This document shows positions 1 through 7,498 of a DNA stretch of 17,911 bases, piece after piece; position 1 is the stretch's first letter, and the number at the start of each line of letters is the position of its first letter. Made by a program: the position numbers and the translations under genes. The stretch covers positions 1 to 17,911 of the forward strand of contig USAE01000033.1 in NCBI GenBank assembly GCA_900552655.1. The letters run 5' to 3'. The stretch comes from an uncultured Clostridium sp. (GTDB lineage: Bacteria > Bacillota > Clostridia > TANB77 > CAG-508). The notes beneath the pieces were generated by a model. That model was given only the letters and a program-made list of their open reading frames with translations, searched no databases and was not told where the DNA came from.

Positions 1-155
1 TAAATAGTATAATTTGAATAAGTAATATTTGGTAATATAATATATTCCATACTAGGAAAATAGGTACCTTTAATATAGCATAAAAGAAAATAAATTAAAA
101 GAAAAAAATTGAAAAAAATAAAGAATTTTTATTTGCCTAAAATTGTAAATATGAC
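1..155. other. AT-rich non-coding stretch at window start
   Basis: This stretch is almost entirely A and T. I see no reading frame of convincing length with a ribosome binding site, no RNA gene and no clear terminator. It is the upstream spacer of the DUF4321-radC-mre operon. The maf gene, which often precedes radC-mreB in Clostridia, is not present in it. Confidence 0.5.
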
Positions 156-184
156 TTGAAAAATATATGTAATATAGATATAAT
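156..184 (+). promoter_or_regulatory. Promoter of the DUF4321-radC-mre operon
   Basis: A housekeeping (sigma-A type) promoter is readable: TTGAAA at 156-161, a 17-nt spacer, and a perfect TATAAT at 179-184. Transcription would start near 191, giving a leader of about 40 nt before the GTG start at 232. The leader contains a small stem, TTTCC-GTAA-GGAAA (206-219), directly before the GGAGG ribosome binding site at 221-225. The same -35, spacing and -10 recur before the surface-protein gene at 7499. Confidence 0.75.
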
Positions 185-231
185 ATTATGGAATTTAATT
201 GTTAATTTCCGTAAGGAAAAGGAGGAGCAAA

Positions 232-489
232 GTGGCAACTAAAGATAAAAATATATGGGTGTTATTAATATTTATTTTAGCAGGTTTGGTAGTAGGAGGT
301 TTGTTAGGTGAACTTGCATCTAGGGTAGATTTTCTATGGTGGTTATCATATGGAAATAGTTTTGGACTAGCAGAACCATTAGTACTAGACCTAAATATTA
401 TAAAAATAACATTTGCATTAACTATAAAAGTAAATATTGCAAGTATAATAGGAATTTTACTATCTATACTAATATATAGAAAAGTGTAA
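232..489 (+). CDS. DUF4321 family small membrane protein
   Basis: This is an 85-aa protein with two predicted membrane helices (about residues 8-27 and 63-82). They flank a conserved middle with SFGL, PLVLDL and a K-x-NIASIIG segment. These features match the DUF4321 family of Clostridia, whose role is unknown and which usually sits just before radC-mreB. I chose the GTG start at 232 because GGAGG at 221-225 lies at ideal spacing. The frame extends up to a TTG at 199, but that would place the ribosome binding site inside the gene. It is the first gene of the operon, 29 nt before radC, so a link to envelope or shape genes is inferred from position only. Confidence 0.85.
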   Translation: MATKDKNIWVLLIFILAGLVVGGLLGELASRVDFLWWLSYGNSFGLAEPLVLDLNIIKITFALTIKVNIASIIGILLSILIYRKV

Positions 490-518
490 TTAAAAATGGG
501 GGCAGAAAGGAATTTTAT

Positions 519-1220
519 ATGATAATGAAAAAGCTCCCAAATTATGAAAGACCATATGAAAAATTAGAAATATATGGAGAGGAAACCCTGTCGAATTCGG
601 AGCTCTTAGCAATAATTATAAAAACAGGAACAAGGGATGAATCAGCATTAGTAGTAGCGCAAAGAATTTTAGACATGGGAAGTAAATGTAATACAAAAGA
701 CATTACTTTTTTAGAAGAATTATCTATACAAGAATTAACTAAAATTAAAGGAATTGGTAGGATAAAAGCAATACAAATAAAAGCGGTATGCGAACTTGCG
801 AAAAGAATAGGGAAGCCTATCTATGCAGAGAAAATTATAATTAAAGGCTCAGAAGATGTTGCAGAACTATTTATGAAAGAATTAAGAAACTTAAAAAGAG
901 AAATAGCGAAATTAATAATATTAAATAATAAAAATATAGTAATAAAAATTAAAGATATATCATTTGGAGGTCAAAATTTTGTAATGATAGAGCCAAAAGA
1001 TATTTTTGCAGATGTAGTAAAAATGCAAGCACAAAGAATGATTCTTGTACATAACCATCCAAGTGGAGATCCAAAACCAAGTGAAGCAGATATATTACTC
1101 ACCAAAAGAGTAAACGATGCAGCAATGTTATTAGGTATTTCTTTTTTAGACCATGTAATAATAGGAAATAACAATTACGAAAGTGTTTTTGCAATAATGA
1201 GAAAGAAAGGATTGTTTTAA
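519..1220 (+). CDS. radC: RadC family (UPF0758) JAB/MPN-domain protein
   Basis: The protein has 233 aa, the normal length for the RadC family. The N-terminal third contains a helix-hairpin-helix segment (KIKGIGRIKA, centred on residues 78-80) expected to contact DNA. The C-terminal half is a JAB/MPN metalloprotease-like domain with the JAMM motif complete: H178-x-H180 in VHNHPSGDP, then D191. Despite the name, the family's biochemical role is not settled; a DNA-repair function was assigned historically and later questioned. The ATG at 519 is preferred over the in-frame ATG at 525 because AGAAAGG at 504-510 fits it better. The gene is separated from mreB by one base, so the two are probably translated together, an arrangement common in Firmicutes. 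Confidence 0.92.
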   Translation: MIMKKLPNYERPYEKLEIYGEETLSNSELLAIIIKTGTRDESALVVAQRILDMGSKCNTKDITFLEELSIQELTKIKGIGRIKAIQIKAVCELAKRIGKPIYAEKIIIKGSEDVAELFMKELRNLKREIAKLIILNNKNIVIKIKDISFGGQNFVMIEPKDIFADVVKMQAQRMILVHNHPSGDPKPSEADILLTKRVNDAAMLLGISFLDHVIIGNNNYESVFAIMRKKGLF

Positions 1221-1221
1221 T

Positions 1222-2256
1222 ATGTTTAAATTTTTAGGACTTAACTCAAAGGATATTGGAATAGATTTAGGTACAGCTAATTTATTAGTAACATTAAAAG
1301 GAAAAGGAATTGTTCTTAAAGAACCTTCTGTAGTAGCAATAGATAAACATTCTGGCGAAATTTTAGCAACTGGATATGAGGCAAAAGAAATGCTGGGAAG
1401 AACACCAGAAACTATAAAAGCAGTAAGACCTCTAAGAGATGGGGTTATTGCAGATTTTACAGCAACAGAGCTAATGTTAAAAAATATAATAAAAAAAGTA
1501 TGTAGACAAAATAACGTAGGAAAACCTAGAGTATTGGTAGGTGTTCCTTCTGGAATAACAGAAGTTGAAGAAAGAGCAGTAGAAGAAGCAGTTATGCAAG
1601 CTGGGGCAAGAGAGGTGTATTTAATAGAAGAACCAATGTCAGCAGCAATAGGAGCAAATCTAGATGTTTCAGAACCTAGTGGAAATATAATTGTAGATAT
1701 AGGTGGAGGAACAACAGAAGTTGCTGTAGTTTCTTTAGGAGGAATAGTTATAAGTCACTCACTAAGAATAGCTGGTGATGAATTAGACGAAGATATAACA
1801 AACTATATAAAGAGAGAATATAATTTAGCGATAGGAGATACAACAGCAGAAGAAATAAAAAAACAAATTGGCTGTGCACTTCCACTAATGACAGAAATGA
1901 CAATGGATGTTACAGGAAGAGACTTAAATACAGGACTCCCAAGAAACATTGTTATAAATTCTAGTAACATTCAAGAAGCTATAGAAATTTCTATAAACGA
2001 AATTGTAGAAACTGTTAAAGCAACTTTAGAAAAGACCCCACCAGAACTTGCTTCAGACATTATGGAAAAAGGAATTGTACTTGCAGGTGGAGGAGCTCTA
2101 ATAAAAAATTTAGACAAGCTATTAAGTGAAAGAACAGGAATGCCAGTATATGTTGCAGAAGATCCATTAGACTGTGTTGTAAAAGGAACAGGAAAAACAT
2201 TAGAAAATTTAGAAAAATTAAGAACAGTATTAATTAACGCAAGAAAAAGAATATAA
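1222..2256 (+). CDS. mreB: Rod shape-determining protein MreB
   Basis: MreB is the bacterial actin homologue. It forms membrane-associated filaments that bind ATP and steer the cell-wall elongation machinery. At 344 aa the length is typical. The actin-fold motifs are present: phosphate-1 loop GIDLGTAN (13-20), the EEP segment (136-138), phosphate-2 loop DIGGGTTE (159-166) and the adenosine loop LAGGGAL (287-293). The ATG follows the radC stop codon by one base, and its ribosome binding site (AAAGAAAGGA, about 1202-1211) lies inside radC. It is followed by mreC, mreD and mrdA, the rest of the elongasome module. MreB paralogues such as Mbl are very similar, but adjacency to mreC and mreD favours mreB itself. 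Confidence 0.96.
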   Translation: MFKFLGLNSKDIGIDLGTANLLVTLKGKGIVLKEPSVVAIDKHSGEILATGYEAKEMLGRTPETIKAVRPLRDGVIADFTATELMLKNIIKKVCRQNNVGKPRVLVGVPSGITEVEERAVEEAVMQAGAREVYLIEEPMSAAIGANLDVSEPSGNIIVDIGGGTTEVAVVSLGGIVISHSLRIAGDELDEDITNYIKREYNLAIGDTTAEEIKKQIGCALPLMTEMTMDVTGRDLNTGLPRNIVINSSNIQEAIEISINEIVETVKATLEKTPPELASDIMEKGIVLAGGGALIKNLDKLLSERTGMPVYVAEDPLDCVVKGTGKTLENLEKLRTVLINARKRI

Positions 2257-2283
2257 CTTTAATTATATGGGAAGGAAGTAAGA

Positions 2284-3102
2284 ATGTATAAAAATAAAAA
2301 AAGTGGAATTATTGGAATAGTAGTAACAGTAATAATTTTAATATTGCTAGTAATACTTTCAAATATAAAAATAGAAAATTTGACAGTCGTAGAAAATATT
2401 TTTAGTACAATAGTTATGCCATTTCAAAATGGTTTTACAATGTTAAAAAATAAGATTTCTGGAAATGATACATTTTTTACGGATTTAGATAATTTAAAGA
2501 ACGAAAACGAAGAATTGAAACAAAAAAATAGCCAATTAGAACAATCTTTAAGAGAATTAGAAATTATAAAAGCTGAAAATACAACATTAAAAGAGCAAAT
2601 GAATCTTAAAGAAAAATATAGCGAATATAAAACGGTATCTGGATATGTAATAAATAGAGATATTAGTAATTATACAGGAACGATAGTTATAAATGTAGGA
2701 TCAGATGATGGAGTACAACCTAATATGACAGTTATTGCAGATAAAGGTTTAGTAGGAAATGTTATATCTGTTACAGCAAACACTGCAAAAGTTCAAACTA
2801 TTGTAGACCCAGCAAGTTCTGTAAGCTGTATAATTAGCACATCTAAAGATGCTTTTGTAACAAAAGGAAGTATAAATAATAGTGGAAGAGAAATAAAAGC
2901 GACATATATACCAACAGATGCAGTACTTGTACAAGATACAAGCATAGAAACATCTGGATTAGGCGGAATATATCCTAAAGGAATACATGTAGGAACAATA
3001 AAAGATGTAGTAAATACAAAAAATCCAACTAATAAGTATGCAACAATAGAAACTGCAGTAGATTTCTCTAAATTAGATACAGTTCTTGTAATACTAAAAT
3101 AA
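2284..3102 (+). CDS. mreC: Rod shape-determining protein MreC
   Basis: MreC is a membrane-anchored scaffold that links cytoplasmic MreB to extracytoplasmic wall synthases. The 272-aa protein has a short positive N-terminus, one membrane helix (about 8-26), and a coiled coil rich in E, K, N and L (about 66-110). The beta-rich MreC core follows, with the family hallmarks NRDISNYTGTIVIN-x-GSDDGV (124-143) and SGLGGIYPKGIHVGTI (224-239). The ribosome binding site GGAAGGAAG (about 2270-2278) fits the ATG. The gene lies 27 nt after mreB and 16 nt before mreD. Confidence 0.95.
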   Translation: MYKNKKSGIIGIVVTVIILILLVILSNIKIENLTVVENIFSTIVMPFQNGFTMLKNKISGNDTFFTDLDNLKNENEELKQKNSQLEQSLRELEIIKAENTTLKEQMNLKEKYSEYKTVSGYVINRDISNYTGTIVINVGSDDGVQPNMTVIADKGLVGNVISVTANTAKVQTIVDPASSVSCIISTSKDAFVTKGSINNSGREIKATYIPTDAVLVQDTSIETSGLGGIYPKGIHVGTIKDVVNTKNPTNKYATIETAVDFSKLDTVLVILK

Positions 3103-3118
3103 TGAAAGGAGAGCAATT

Positions 3119-3652
3119 ATGAAAAAAACAGTATCAATTTTGTTAATACTTTTAGCTTTCCTTATAATATATTTTTTACAAGCAAATGTTTTTACATGGT
3201 TTAATATTGCAGGGGTAATGCCTAACTTATTTATAATATTAGTTTTAGTAATAGGATTATTTGCCGGAAAATATGTTGGAATATCTGTAGGAGTTGTAGC
3301 AGGATTACTATTAGACATATTTATAGGCAAGAAAATAGGAGTAACTGCTATAACATTAGGTATAGTAGGATTTGTGGGTTCAGCATTAGATAAAAATTTT
3401 TCTAAGGATAGTAGAATAACACTTGTTCTAATGGTTATGTTTTTAACAGTTGCTTATGAGTTACTTAATTATTCTATAAATGCAATAATATACACATATT
3501 CGTTGGAACTAGCGGAATTTTTTATAAAACTTGCAATAGAAACAATATTTAATGTATTACTAACAATAATACTATATCCACTTATTCAAAAATGTGGATA
3601 TATATTAGAAGAAAATTTTAAAGAAACAAAGATATTAACACGATATTTTTAA
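3119..3652 (+). CDS. mreD: Rod shape-determining protein MreD
   Basis: MreD is a small polytopic membrane protein of the elongasome. The 177-aa product is hydrophobic throughout, with about five to six membrane helices. It contains the conserved GLLLDIFIG-type segment (about residues 61-70) found in the family. MreD sequences diverge quickly, so the call rests on size, topology, this segment and its position between mreC and mrdA. GAAAGGAGAG at 3104-3113 is a strong ribosome binding site for the ATG. Confidence 0.92.
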   Translation: MKKTVSILLILLAFLIIYFLQANVFTWFNIAGVMPNLFIILVLVIGLFAGKYVGISVGVVAGLLLDIFIGKKIGVTAITLGIVGFVGSALDKNFSKDSRITLVLMVMFLTVAYELLNYSINAIIYTYSLELAEFFIKLAIETIFNVLLTIILYPLIQKCGYILEENFKETKILTRYF

Positions 3653-3681
3653 ATAAAAAATCTAAGATTGGAAGTGATTAA

Positions 3682-5772
3682 TTGAGTAAAAAACCAAATT
3701 TAAAATTTAGATTTAATTTTCTAACTACTATTATATATGTAGTAGGAATTATTTTATTATTACAACTTTTCAATCTACAAATAGTTCATGGAAATGAATA
3801 TAGAGAAAAATCTAATACAAGGTTAACAAGAGAAAGTAAGATAGAAGCAGATAGAGGTTCAATTTTAGATAAGTCAGGGAATACTATAGTAGGAAATACA
3901 ATGGGGTTTAGTATAGATTTATATAAAACAAAGATAGATGAAGAAACATTAAACAAAACTATTTTAAATGTTATAAATGTTTTAGAACAAAATGGAGATA
4001 CATATATTGACGATTTTATAATAAATATAAACCCATATTCATTTAATGCTTCGGAAGAAAAAGTTAAGAAATTTAAAAAAGATAATGAAATAGAAGATAA
4101 CGCAACACCAGAGGAATGCTTCTATATAATGAAAGAAGAATATGAAATAGAAAATACAGATGTTGCAGAAGCAAGAAAAATAATGGCTATTAGGTATGCA
4201 ATACAGGAAAAGGGATATAGTAGTACAAAACCATTAAAAATAGCAGAAAATATAAAAAGAGAATCTGTATTAATATTTAACGAAAAATCGTCAGAATTTC
4301 CAGGAATAAATGTAGTTGTAGAACCAGTAAGAAATTATGAGCAAGGAACAACAGCTTCTCACATTGTAGGCTATACAGGTAGAATAACATCTAAAGAGTT
4401 AGAAACAAGAAAAGATACATATGACCAAGACGATATAATAGGAAAAAATGGAATAGAATCAACGTTTGAAGAGTACTTAAAAGGTGAAGATGGGATAAAA
4501 CAATTAGATATGAGCGTCGATGGAACAGTACAAGAAGAATATACTACGAAAGAAGCTGTAAAAGGTTCGGATGTGGTTCTTACAATAGATTTAAATTTAC
4601 AAAGAGTAACAGAAGAAGCTCTAGCTAATACAATAAATAAAATAAATACAGGTGGATATTCTAAAAGATATGAAACAAATTCTGGAGCAGCTGTAGTAAT
4701 GGAAGTAAAAACTGGAAAAATACTAGCAATGGCGAGTTTCCCAACATACAATCCCCAAGACTTTGTAGGAACAATAACGACAGAAAAATGGAACGAATAT
4801 AACCAAAATCCAGATTTACCTTTAATGAATAAAACAATTCAATCTGCATATGCACCAGGTTCAATTTTTAAAATGGTAACAGCAATAGCAGGTTTAGAAT
4901 CTGGAGTTGTAAATACTACAGAAAAAGTTAATGATACAGGCACGTTTTACCATTATAATGACAGTTGGAAATGTTGGCAAAAAGGAGGACATGGTTGGCT
5001 TAATATTACTGGGGCCATAGAAAAATCTTGTAACTATTTCTTCTATACTATTGGAACAAGAATGGATGTAGATACACTAGCTAAATACGCAAAATATTTT
5101 GGATTAGGTGTAAAAACAGAAGTAGAATTACCAGGAGAAGTTTCTGGAACAGTTGCTTCTAGAGAAACAGCTAAAAAAGCAAAAAGAAACTGGTATCCAG
5201 GAGACATGATGTCAGCTGTTATTGGACAAAGCTATAATGCGTTTACACCATTACAAATGGCAAAATATATAAGTATGGTCGCAAATGGAGGAGAAAAAAT
5301 AACTCCAACTATACTAGAAACAGTTATAAAAGCAGATGGTACAGAAATACCAAAAGATGAAGTCGAACAAAAGATAAAGTCGAAATTGGGAATAACAGAT
5401 AATGGAGTAGAAGACTTAGAAATATCTAAAACTAGTATAGACGTTGTAAAAGAGGGAATGAGATCTGTTACGTCTGACGAATCTGGAACAGCATATAGTG
5501 TATTTAAAGATTTCCCAATAGAAGTTGGAGGAAAAACAGGTTCTGCAGAAACTGAAAGAGGATCAGGAAATGGAAAAACAAATGCGTGGTTTGCAGGTTT
5601 TGCACCGTTTGATGACCCAGAAATTGCAGTAGTTGTGTTTGTAGAAAATGGTGGACATGGTTGGTATACCGCAGAAACGGTAAAATATATAATGGAACAA
5701 TATTTTGGAATGAATATAGCGCAAGTCCAAGAAGATATGACACAAGCACCTTATGTAGAAACTTATAGATAA
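3682..5772 (+). CDS. mrdA: Penicillin-binding protein 2 (class B PBP, elongation transpeptidase)
   Basis: This class B penicillin-binding protein would form the peptide cross-links of lateral cell wall with the MreBCD complex. The 696-aa protein has an N-terminal membrane helix (about 14-33) and a dimerisation domain that opens with ADRGSILDKSGN (about 57-68). The transpeptidase domain has all three catalytic motifs: S394-I-F-K397, S449-C-N451 and K618-T-G-S-A. The length is somewhat above the roughly 630 aa of the E. coli enzyme, with extra sequence in the dimerisation region (about residues 110-170). The start is TTG at 3682, preceded by GGAAGTGAT (3670-3678); no better ATG exists upstream. 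It follows mreD by 29 nt, which supports PBP2 rather than the division enzyme PBP3 (FtsI) or SpoVD. Confidence 0.93.
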   Translation: MSKKPNLKFRFNFLTTIIYVVGIILLLQLFNLQIVHGNEYREKSNTRLTRESKIEADRGSILDKSGNTIVGNTMGFSIDLYKTKIDEETLNKTILNVINVLEQNGDTYIDDFIININPYSFNASEEKVKKFKKDNEIEDNATPEECFYIMKEEYEIENTDVAEARKIMAIRYAIQEKGYSSTKPLKIAENIKRESVLIFNEKSSEFPGINVVVEPVRNYEQGTTASHIVGYTGRITSKELETRKDTYDQDDIIGKNGIESTFEEYLKGEDGIKQLDMSVDGTVQEEYTTKEAVKGSDVVLTIDLNLQRVTEEALANTINKINTGGYSKRYETNSGAAVVMEVKTGKILAMASFPTYNPQDFVGTITTEKWNEYNQNPDLPLMNKTIQSAYAPGSIFKMVTAIAGLESGVVNTTEKVNDTGTFYHYNDSWKCWQKGGHGWLNITGAIEKSCNYFFYTIGTRMDVDTLAKYAKYFGLGVKTEVELPGEVSGTVASRETAKKAKRNWYPGDMMSAVIGQSYNAFTPLQMAKYISMVANGGEKITPTILETVIKADGTEIPKDEVEQKIKSKLGITDNGVEDLEISKTSIDVVKEGMRSVTSDESGTAYSVFKDFPIEVGGKTGSAETERGSGNGKTNAWFAGFAPFDDPEIAVVVFVENGGHGWYTAETVKYIMEQYFGMNIAQVQEDMTQAPYVETYR

Positions 5773-5790
5773 TAAGAAAGGAAGTTGAAC

Positions 5791-6411
5791 ATGGCACAGT
5801 ATGTAACAGTAAATTTAAAAAAAGACGTAATCGTTATGAAATTAAGTGAAAAAGCAACTCAGGCAGATACTATAAAAAGTTTAAAGAAAAAATTACCAGA
5901 ACTTAAGAAATTATATCAGCAAGAAAAAACGCCAATATTTGTAACAGGGAGAATATTAAAAAATAAAGAAATAAGAGAGATTCAAGAAGTTATAAAAAAG
6001 AGTATAAATGTAGAAGTAGAGTTCGACACCCCTAAGGCCCTAGGGCTAAACGAGATAAGAAGAACTTATAATAAAGATGTAGAAATTTCAGAGTCAAAAA
6101 TACACAGAGGCTCATTAAGATCTGGACAAAGAATGGAATATGAGGGAACATTAATAATCCTAGGAGATGTAAATGCAGGTGCAGAAGTAATTGCTGGGGA
6201 TAACGTAGTAGTCGTAGGAAATTTAAGAGGATTAGCACATGCAGGTGCGAAGGGAAATAAACAAGCAATAGTTGCAGCAAATAGAATAGATACGCCACAA
6301 CTTAGAATTGCAAACATAATAAAAGAAATGGTAAAAGATGATGACGCATACAATGTCGCATATACATATGCCTATGTTAACGAAAATGGAAGAGAGATCA
6401 TATTAGAATAA
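5791..6411 (+). CDS. minC: Septum site-determining protein MinC
   Basis: MinC blocks FtsZ ring assembly away from midcell and is recruited to the membrane by MinD. The protein has 206 aa, with an N-terminal FtsZ-inhibiting domain (about 1-100) and the C-terminal right-handed beta-helix dimerisation domain. The RSGQ motif involved in MinD contact is at R110-Q113, followed by the hallmark GDVNAGAEVIAGDNVVVVGN ladder and LRGLAHAGA. I placed the start at the ATG at 5791, because AAGAAAGGAAG (5773-5783) is well spaced for it; the frame also has a TTG at 5785, which is too close to that site. It is the last gene of the operon. MinD and minE do not follow, although the MinD-binding motif is intact. 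Confidence 0.94.
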   Translation: MAQYVTVNLKKDVIVMKLSEKATQADTIKSLKKKLPELKKLYQQEKTPIFVTGRILKNKEIREIQEVIKKSINVEVEFDTPKALGLNEIRRTYNKDVEISESKIHRGSLRSGQRMEYEGTLIILGDVNAGAEVIAGDNVVVVGNLRGLAHAGAKGNKQAIVAANRIDTPQLRIANIIKEMVKDDDAYNVAYTYAYVNENGREIILE

Positions 6412-6414
6412 AAA

Positions 6415-6456
6415 ATTCAACCGGGATTAGGGAACGTTCCTTAATCCCGGTTGAAT
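6415..6456 (-). terminator. Long perfect hairpin between convergent genes, terminator on the minus strand
   Basis: Arms 6415-6429 and 6442-6456 pair perfectly over 15 bp. The stem extends inward through one G-T pair and three more pairs to an ACGT loop. On the minus strand the stem is followed by a run of T (complement of 6411-6415), as in an intrinsic terminator. It lies 3 nt beyond the stop of the 91-aa minus-strand gene. On the plus strand it lies 3 nt after minC but is followed by AATAAATT, a poor T-tract. Part of its sequence recurs in the hairpin at 16017-16066. Confidence 0.8.
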
Positions 6457-6459
6457 AAA

Positions 6460-6735
6460 TTAACTTAAAAGCAATAGCAATAAACAAATTATTAGACCAT
6501 TATCTGTGCTATTATCTTTATATAAAATAAAAATAATAAAAAGTATTATTAGATCATCTAAATATAATTTTATACCTAAAATATTAATGGAATCAACATC
6601 TATATCATTAGTATTTTTTATTGGCTCGTTGTTTTTTGAAGTATTTTTTTCTTGTATACTATTATTTTTATGCAAATTAGATTTATTCATATAGCTTTTA
6701 TAAAAATTAGAATAAGGAGGAGGAAAATTATACAT
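6460..6735 (-). CDS. Small membrane-anchored protein, function unknown
   Basis: The predicted product has 91 aa. The N-terminal half is polar and rich in N, S, K and Y (PPPYSNFYKSYMN, then a KNNS-rich linker). The C-terminal half holds LGIKLYLDDLIIL followed by a hydrophobic helix and a second very hydrophobic end, LLLLLLS. This DDLI-hydrophobic-LYK design resembles small uncharacterised proteins common in Clostridia, a resemblance from memory rather than a search. The start at 6735 overlaps the end of the upstream gene by 8 nt, suggesting coupled translation. In-frame ATG codons at 6744 and 6753 are possible alternative starts. The stop is 3 nt from the hairpin terminator. Confidence 0.75.
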   Translation of the reverse strand: MYNFPPPYSNFYKSYMNKSNLHKNNSIQEKNTSKNNEPIKNTNDIDVDSINILGIKLYLDDLIILFIIFILYKDNSTDNGLIICLLLLLLS

Positions 6736-7096
6736 TTTTATCATCACCACCATTATTTTTAAATATTTCTAATAATGGTGCCATATTTAAAAGTTTCATA
6801 TATTGGTCTAATTTAGATTGTCTACTTTTTCTAAGATAGGGTTTTAATGCAAGCAACAAATTAGAACGTTTATCGTTGTGAGTAGAATTAATTTTATCCA
6901 TAATTTCTTTCATTTTTAAAATTGTATTTATATCTATATTACTATGTAAGCCATCGGAATTAGAAGAAGTAGAAGAGTCATTAGAAGCAGATGACTTGTC
7001 AGAAGAATTTAAATTACTTAAAATATCACTAATTTTATTCATATTTATATTACTATTAGAAAAATTTTTTATTAGATCAGATAAATCATCGTTCAT
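6728..7096 (-). CDS. Conserved clostridial hypothetical protein with Ser/Asn-rich linker
   Basis: This 122-aa protein has no signal peptide or membrane helix. Its N-terminus (MNDDLSDLIKNF) is followed by a low-complexity S/N/D linker (about 30-50). The C-terminal half is helical: ILKMKEIMDKIN, then LLLALKPYLRKSRQSKLDQY and MKLLNMAPLLEIF. The LKPYLRKSRQ-KLDQ-type segment resembles a C-terminal motif I have seen in many uncharacterised clostridial proteins; no function is known to me. The start at 7096 is chosen because GGAGG (complement of 7102-7106) lies 5 nt upstream; the in-frame ATG at 7108 would overlap that site. It is the middle gene of the minus-strand cluster. Confidence 0.8.
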   Translation of the reverse strand: MNDDLSDLIKNFSNSNINMNKISDILSNLNSSDKSSASNDSSTSSNSDGLHSNIDINTILKMKEIMDKINSTHNDKRSNLLLALKPYLRKSRQSKLDQYMKLLNMAPLLEIFKNNGGDDKNV

Positions 7097-7117
7097 AATA
7101 ACCTCCATACCAAAAAA

Positions 7118-7267
7118 TTAGTTTAAATTATCTTTTAACTTTTTAATAATTTCATCTTTGTTTTCGGATTTCATTATTTTGTTTGCAATTTCCATACTCT
7201 TTTGCAAATCATTTTTATCCACCTTAGATAGCATATTCATTAATTTAGCCATGTCTAAATTATCCAT
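7118..7267 (-). CDS. Very small helical protein (49 aa), function unknown
   Basis: This open frame starts MDNLDMAKLMNMLSKVDKND and ends KDEIIKKLKDNLN. It is short, charged and predicted to be all helical with no membrane segment. A good ribosome binding site, GAGGTGAT, precedes the ATG at the right distance, and the stop lies 21 nt before the start of the next gene. Its M-x-KLM-x-MLSK start resembles short uncharacterised clostridial proteins. It is probably the first gene of the three-gene minus-strand unit. Confidence 0.7.
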   Translation of the reverse strand: MDNLDMAKLMNMLSKVDKNDLQKSMEIANKIMKSENKDEIIKKLKDNLN

Positions 7268-7430
7268 AAAATCACCTCTTAAAAAAATATATGAATGTAG
7301 TTATAATATTATATTAAAAAAGTAATAAATAGTTACTATAAAAAAATATTTTTAAAATATAAGTATCCGTTAAGGAAAAAGATGTAAAAAAATGAATTTA
7401 CATAAAAATATTACAAATCTCAGAAAACCA
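7268..7430. other. Divergent intergenic region
   Basis: This spacer separates the minus-strand small-gene cluster from the plus-strand surface-protein operon, so promoters in both directions are expected. On the minus strand the region upstream of 7267 is nearly pure A/T; several TATAAT-like strings occur, but no convincing -35/-10 pair stands out. A 7-bp inverted repeat, ATGTAAA (7382-7388) and TTTACAT (7397-7403), lies 27 nt upstream of the plus-strand -35 box and could be an operator. Confidence 0.4.
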
Positions 7431-7459
7431 TTGAAAAATAAGGAAAAAAAGTATATAAT
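7431..7459 (+). promoter_or_regulatory. Promoter of the surface-protein operon
   Basis: TTGAAA at 7431-7436, a 17-nt spacer and TATAAT at 7454-7459 form a near-consensus sigma-A promoter. The start codon of the 1601-aa gene follows 39 nt after the -10 box, with AGGAGG at 7488-7493 as ribosome binding site. The strength of both signals suggests high expression. Confidence 0.75.
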
Positions 7460-7498
7460 ATATAATATATGGGATTATTATTTTTTTAGGAGGAAAAT

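Noticed and set aside
199..231. TTG start 11 codons upstream for the DUF4321 gene
   Set aside because: It would put the GGAGG ribosome binding site inside the coding region, and the extra residues (MLISVRKRRSK) are just translated leader.
4371..4751. 126-codon minus-strand frame inside mrdA
   Set aside because: It is antisense to the PBP2 dimerisation and transpeptidase region, with no start signal or recognisable motif.
6506..6694. 62-codon plus-strand frame opposite the small minus-strand genes
   Set aside because: It lies antisense to the better supported 91-aa gene, has no ribosome binding site and encodes an I/F/L-rich product typical of antisense AT-rich DNA.
7118..7267. Possible frameshift in the 49-aa minus-strand gene
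   Set aside because: On rereading, the frame from the ATG after GAGGTGAT runs without interruption to the stop, so no frameshift is claimed.
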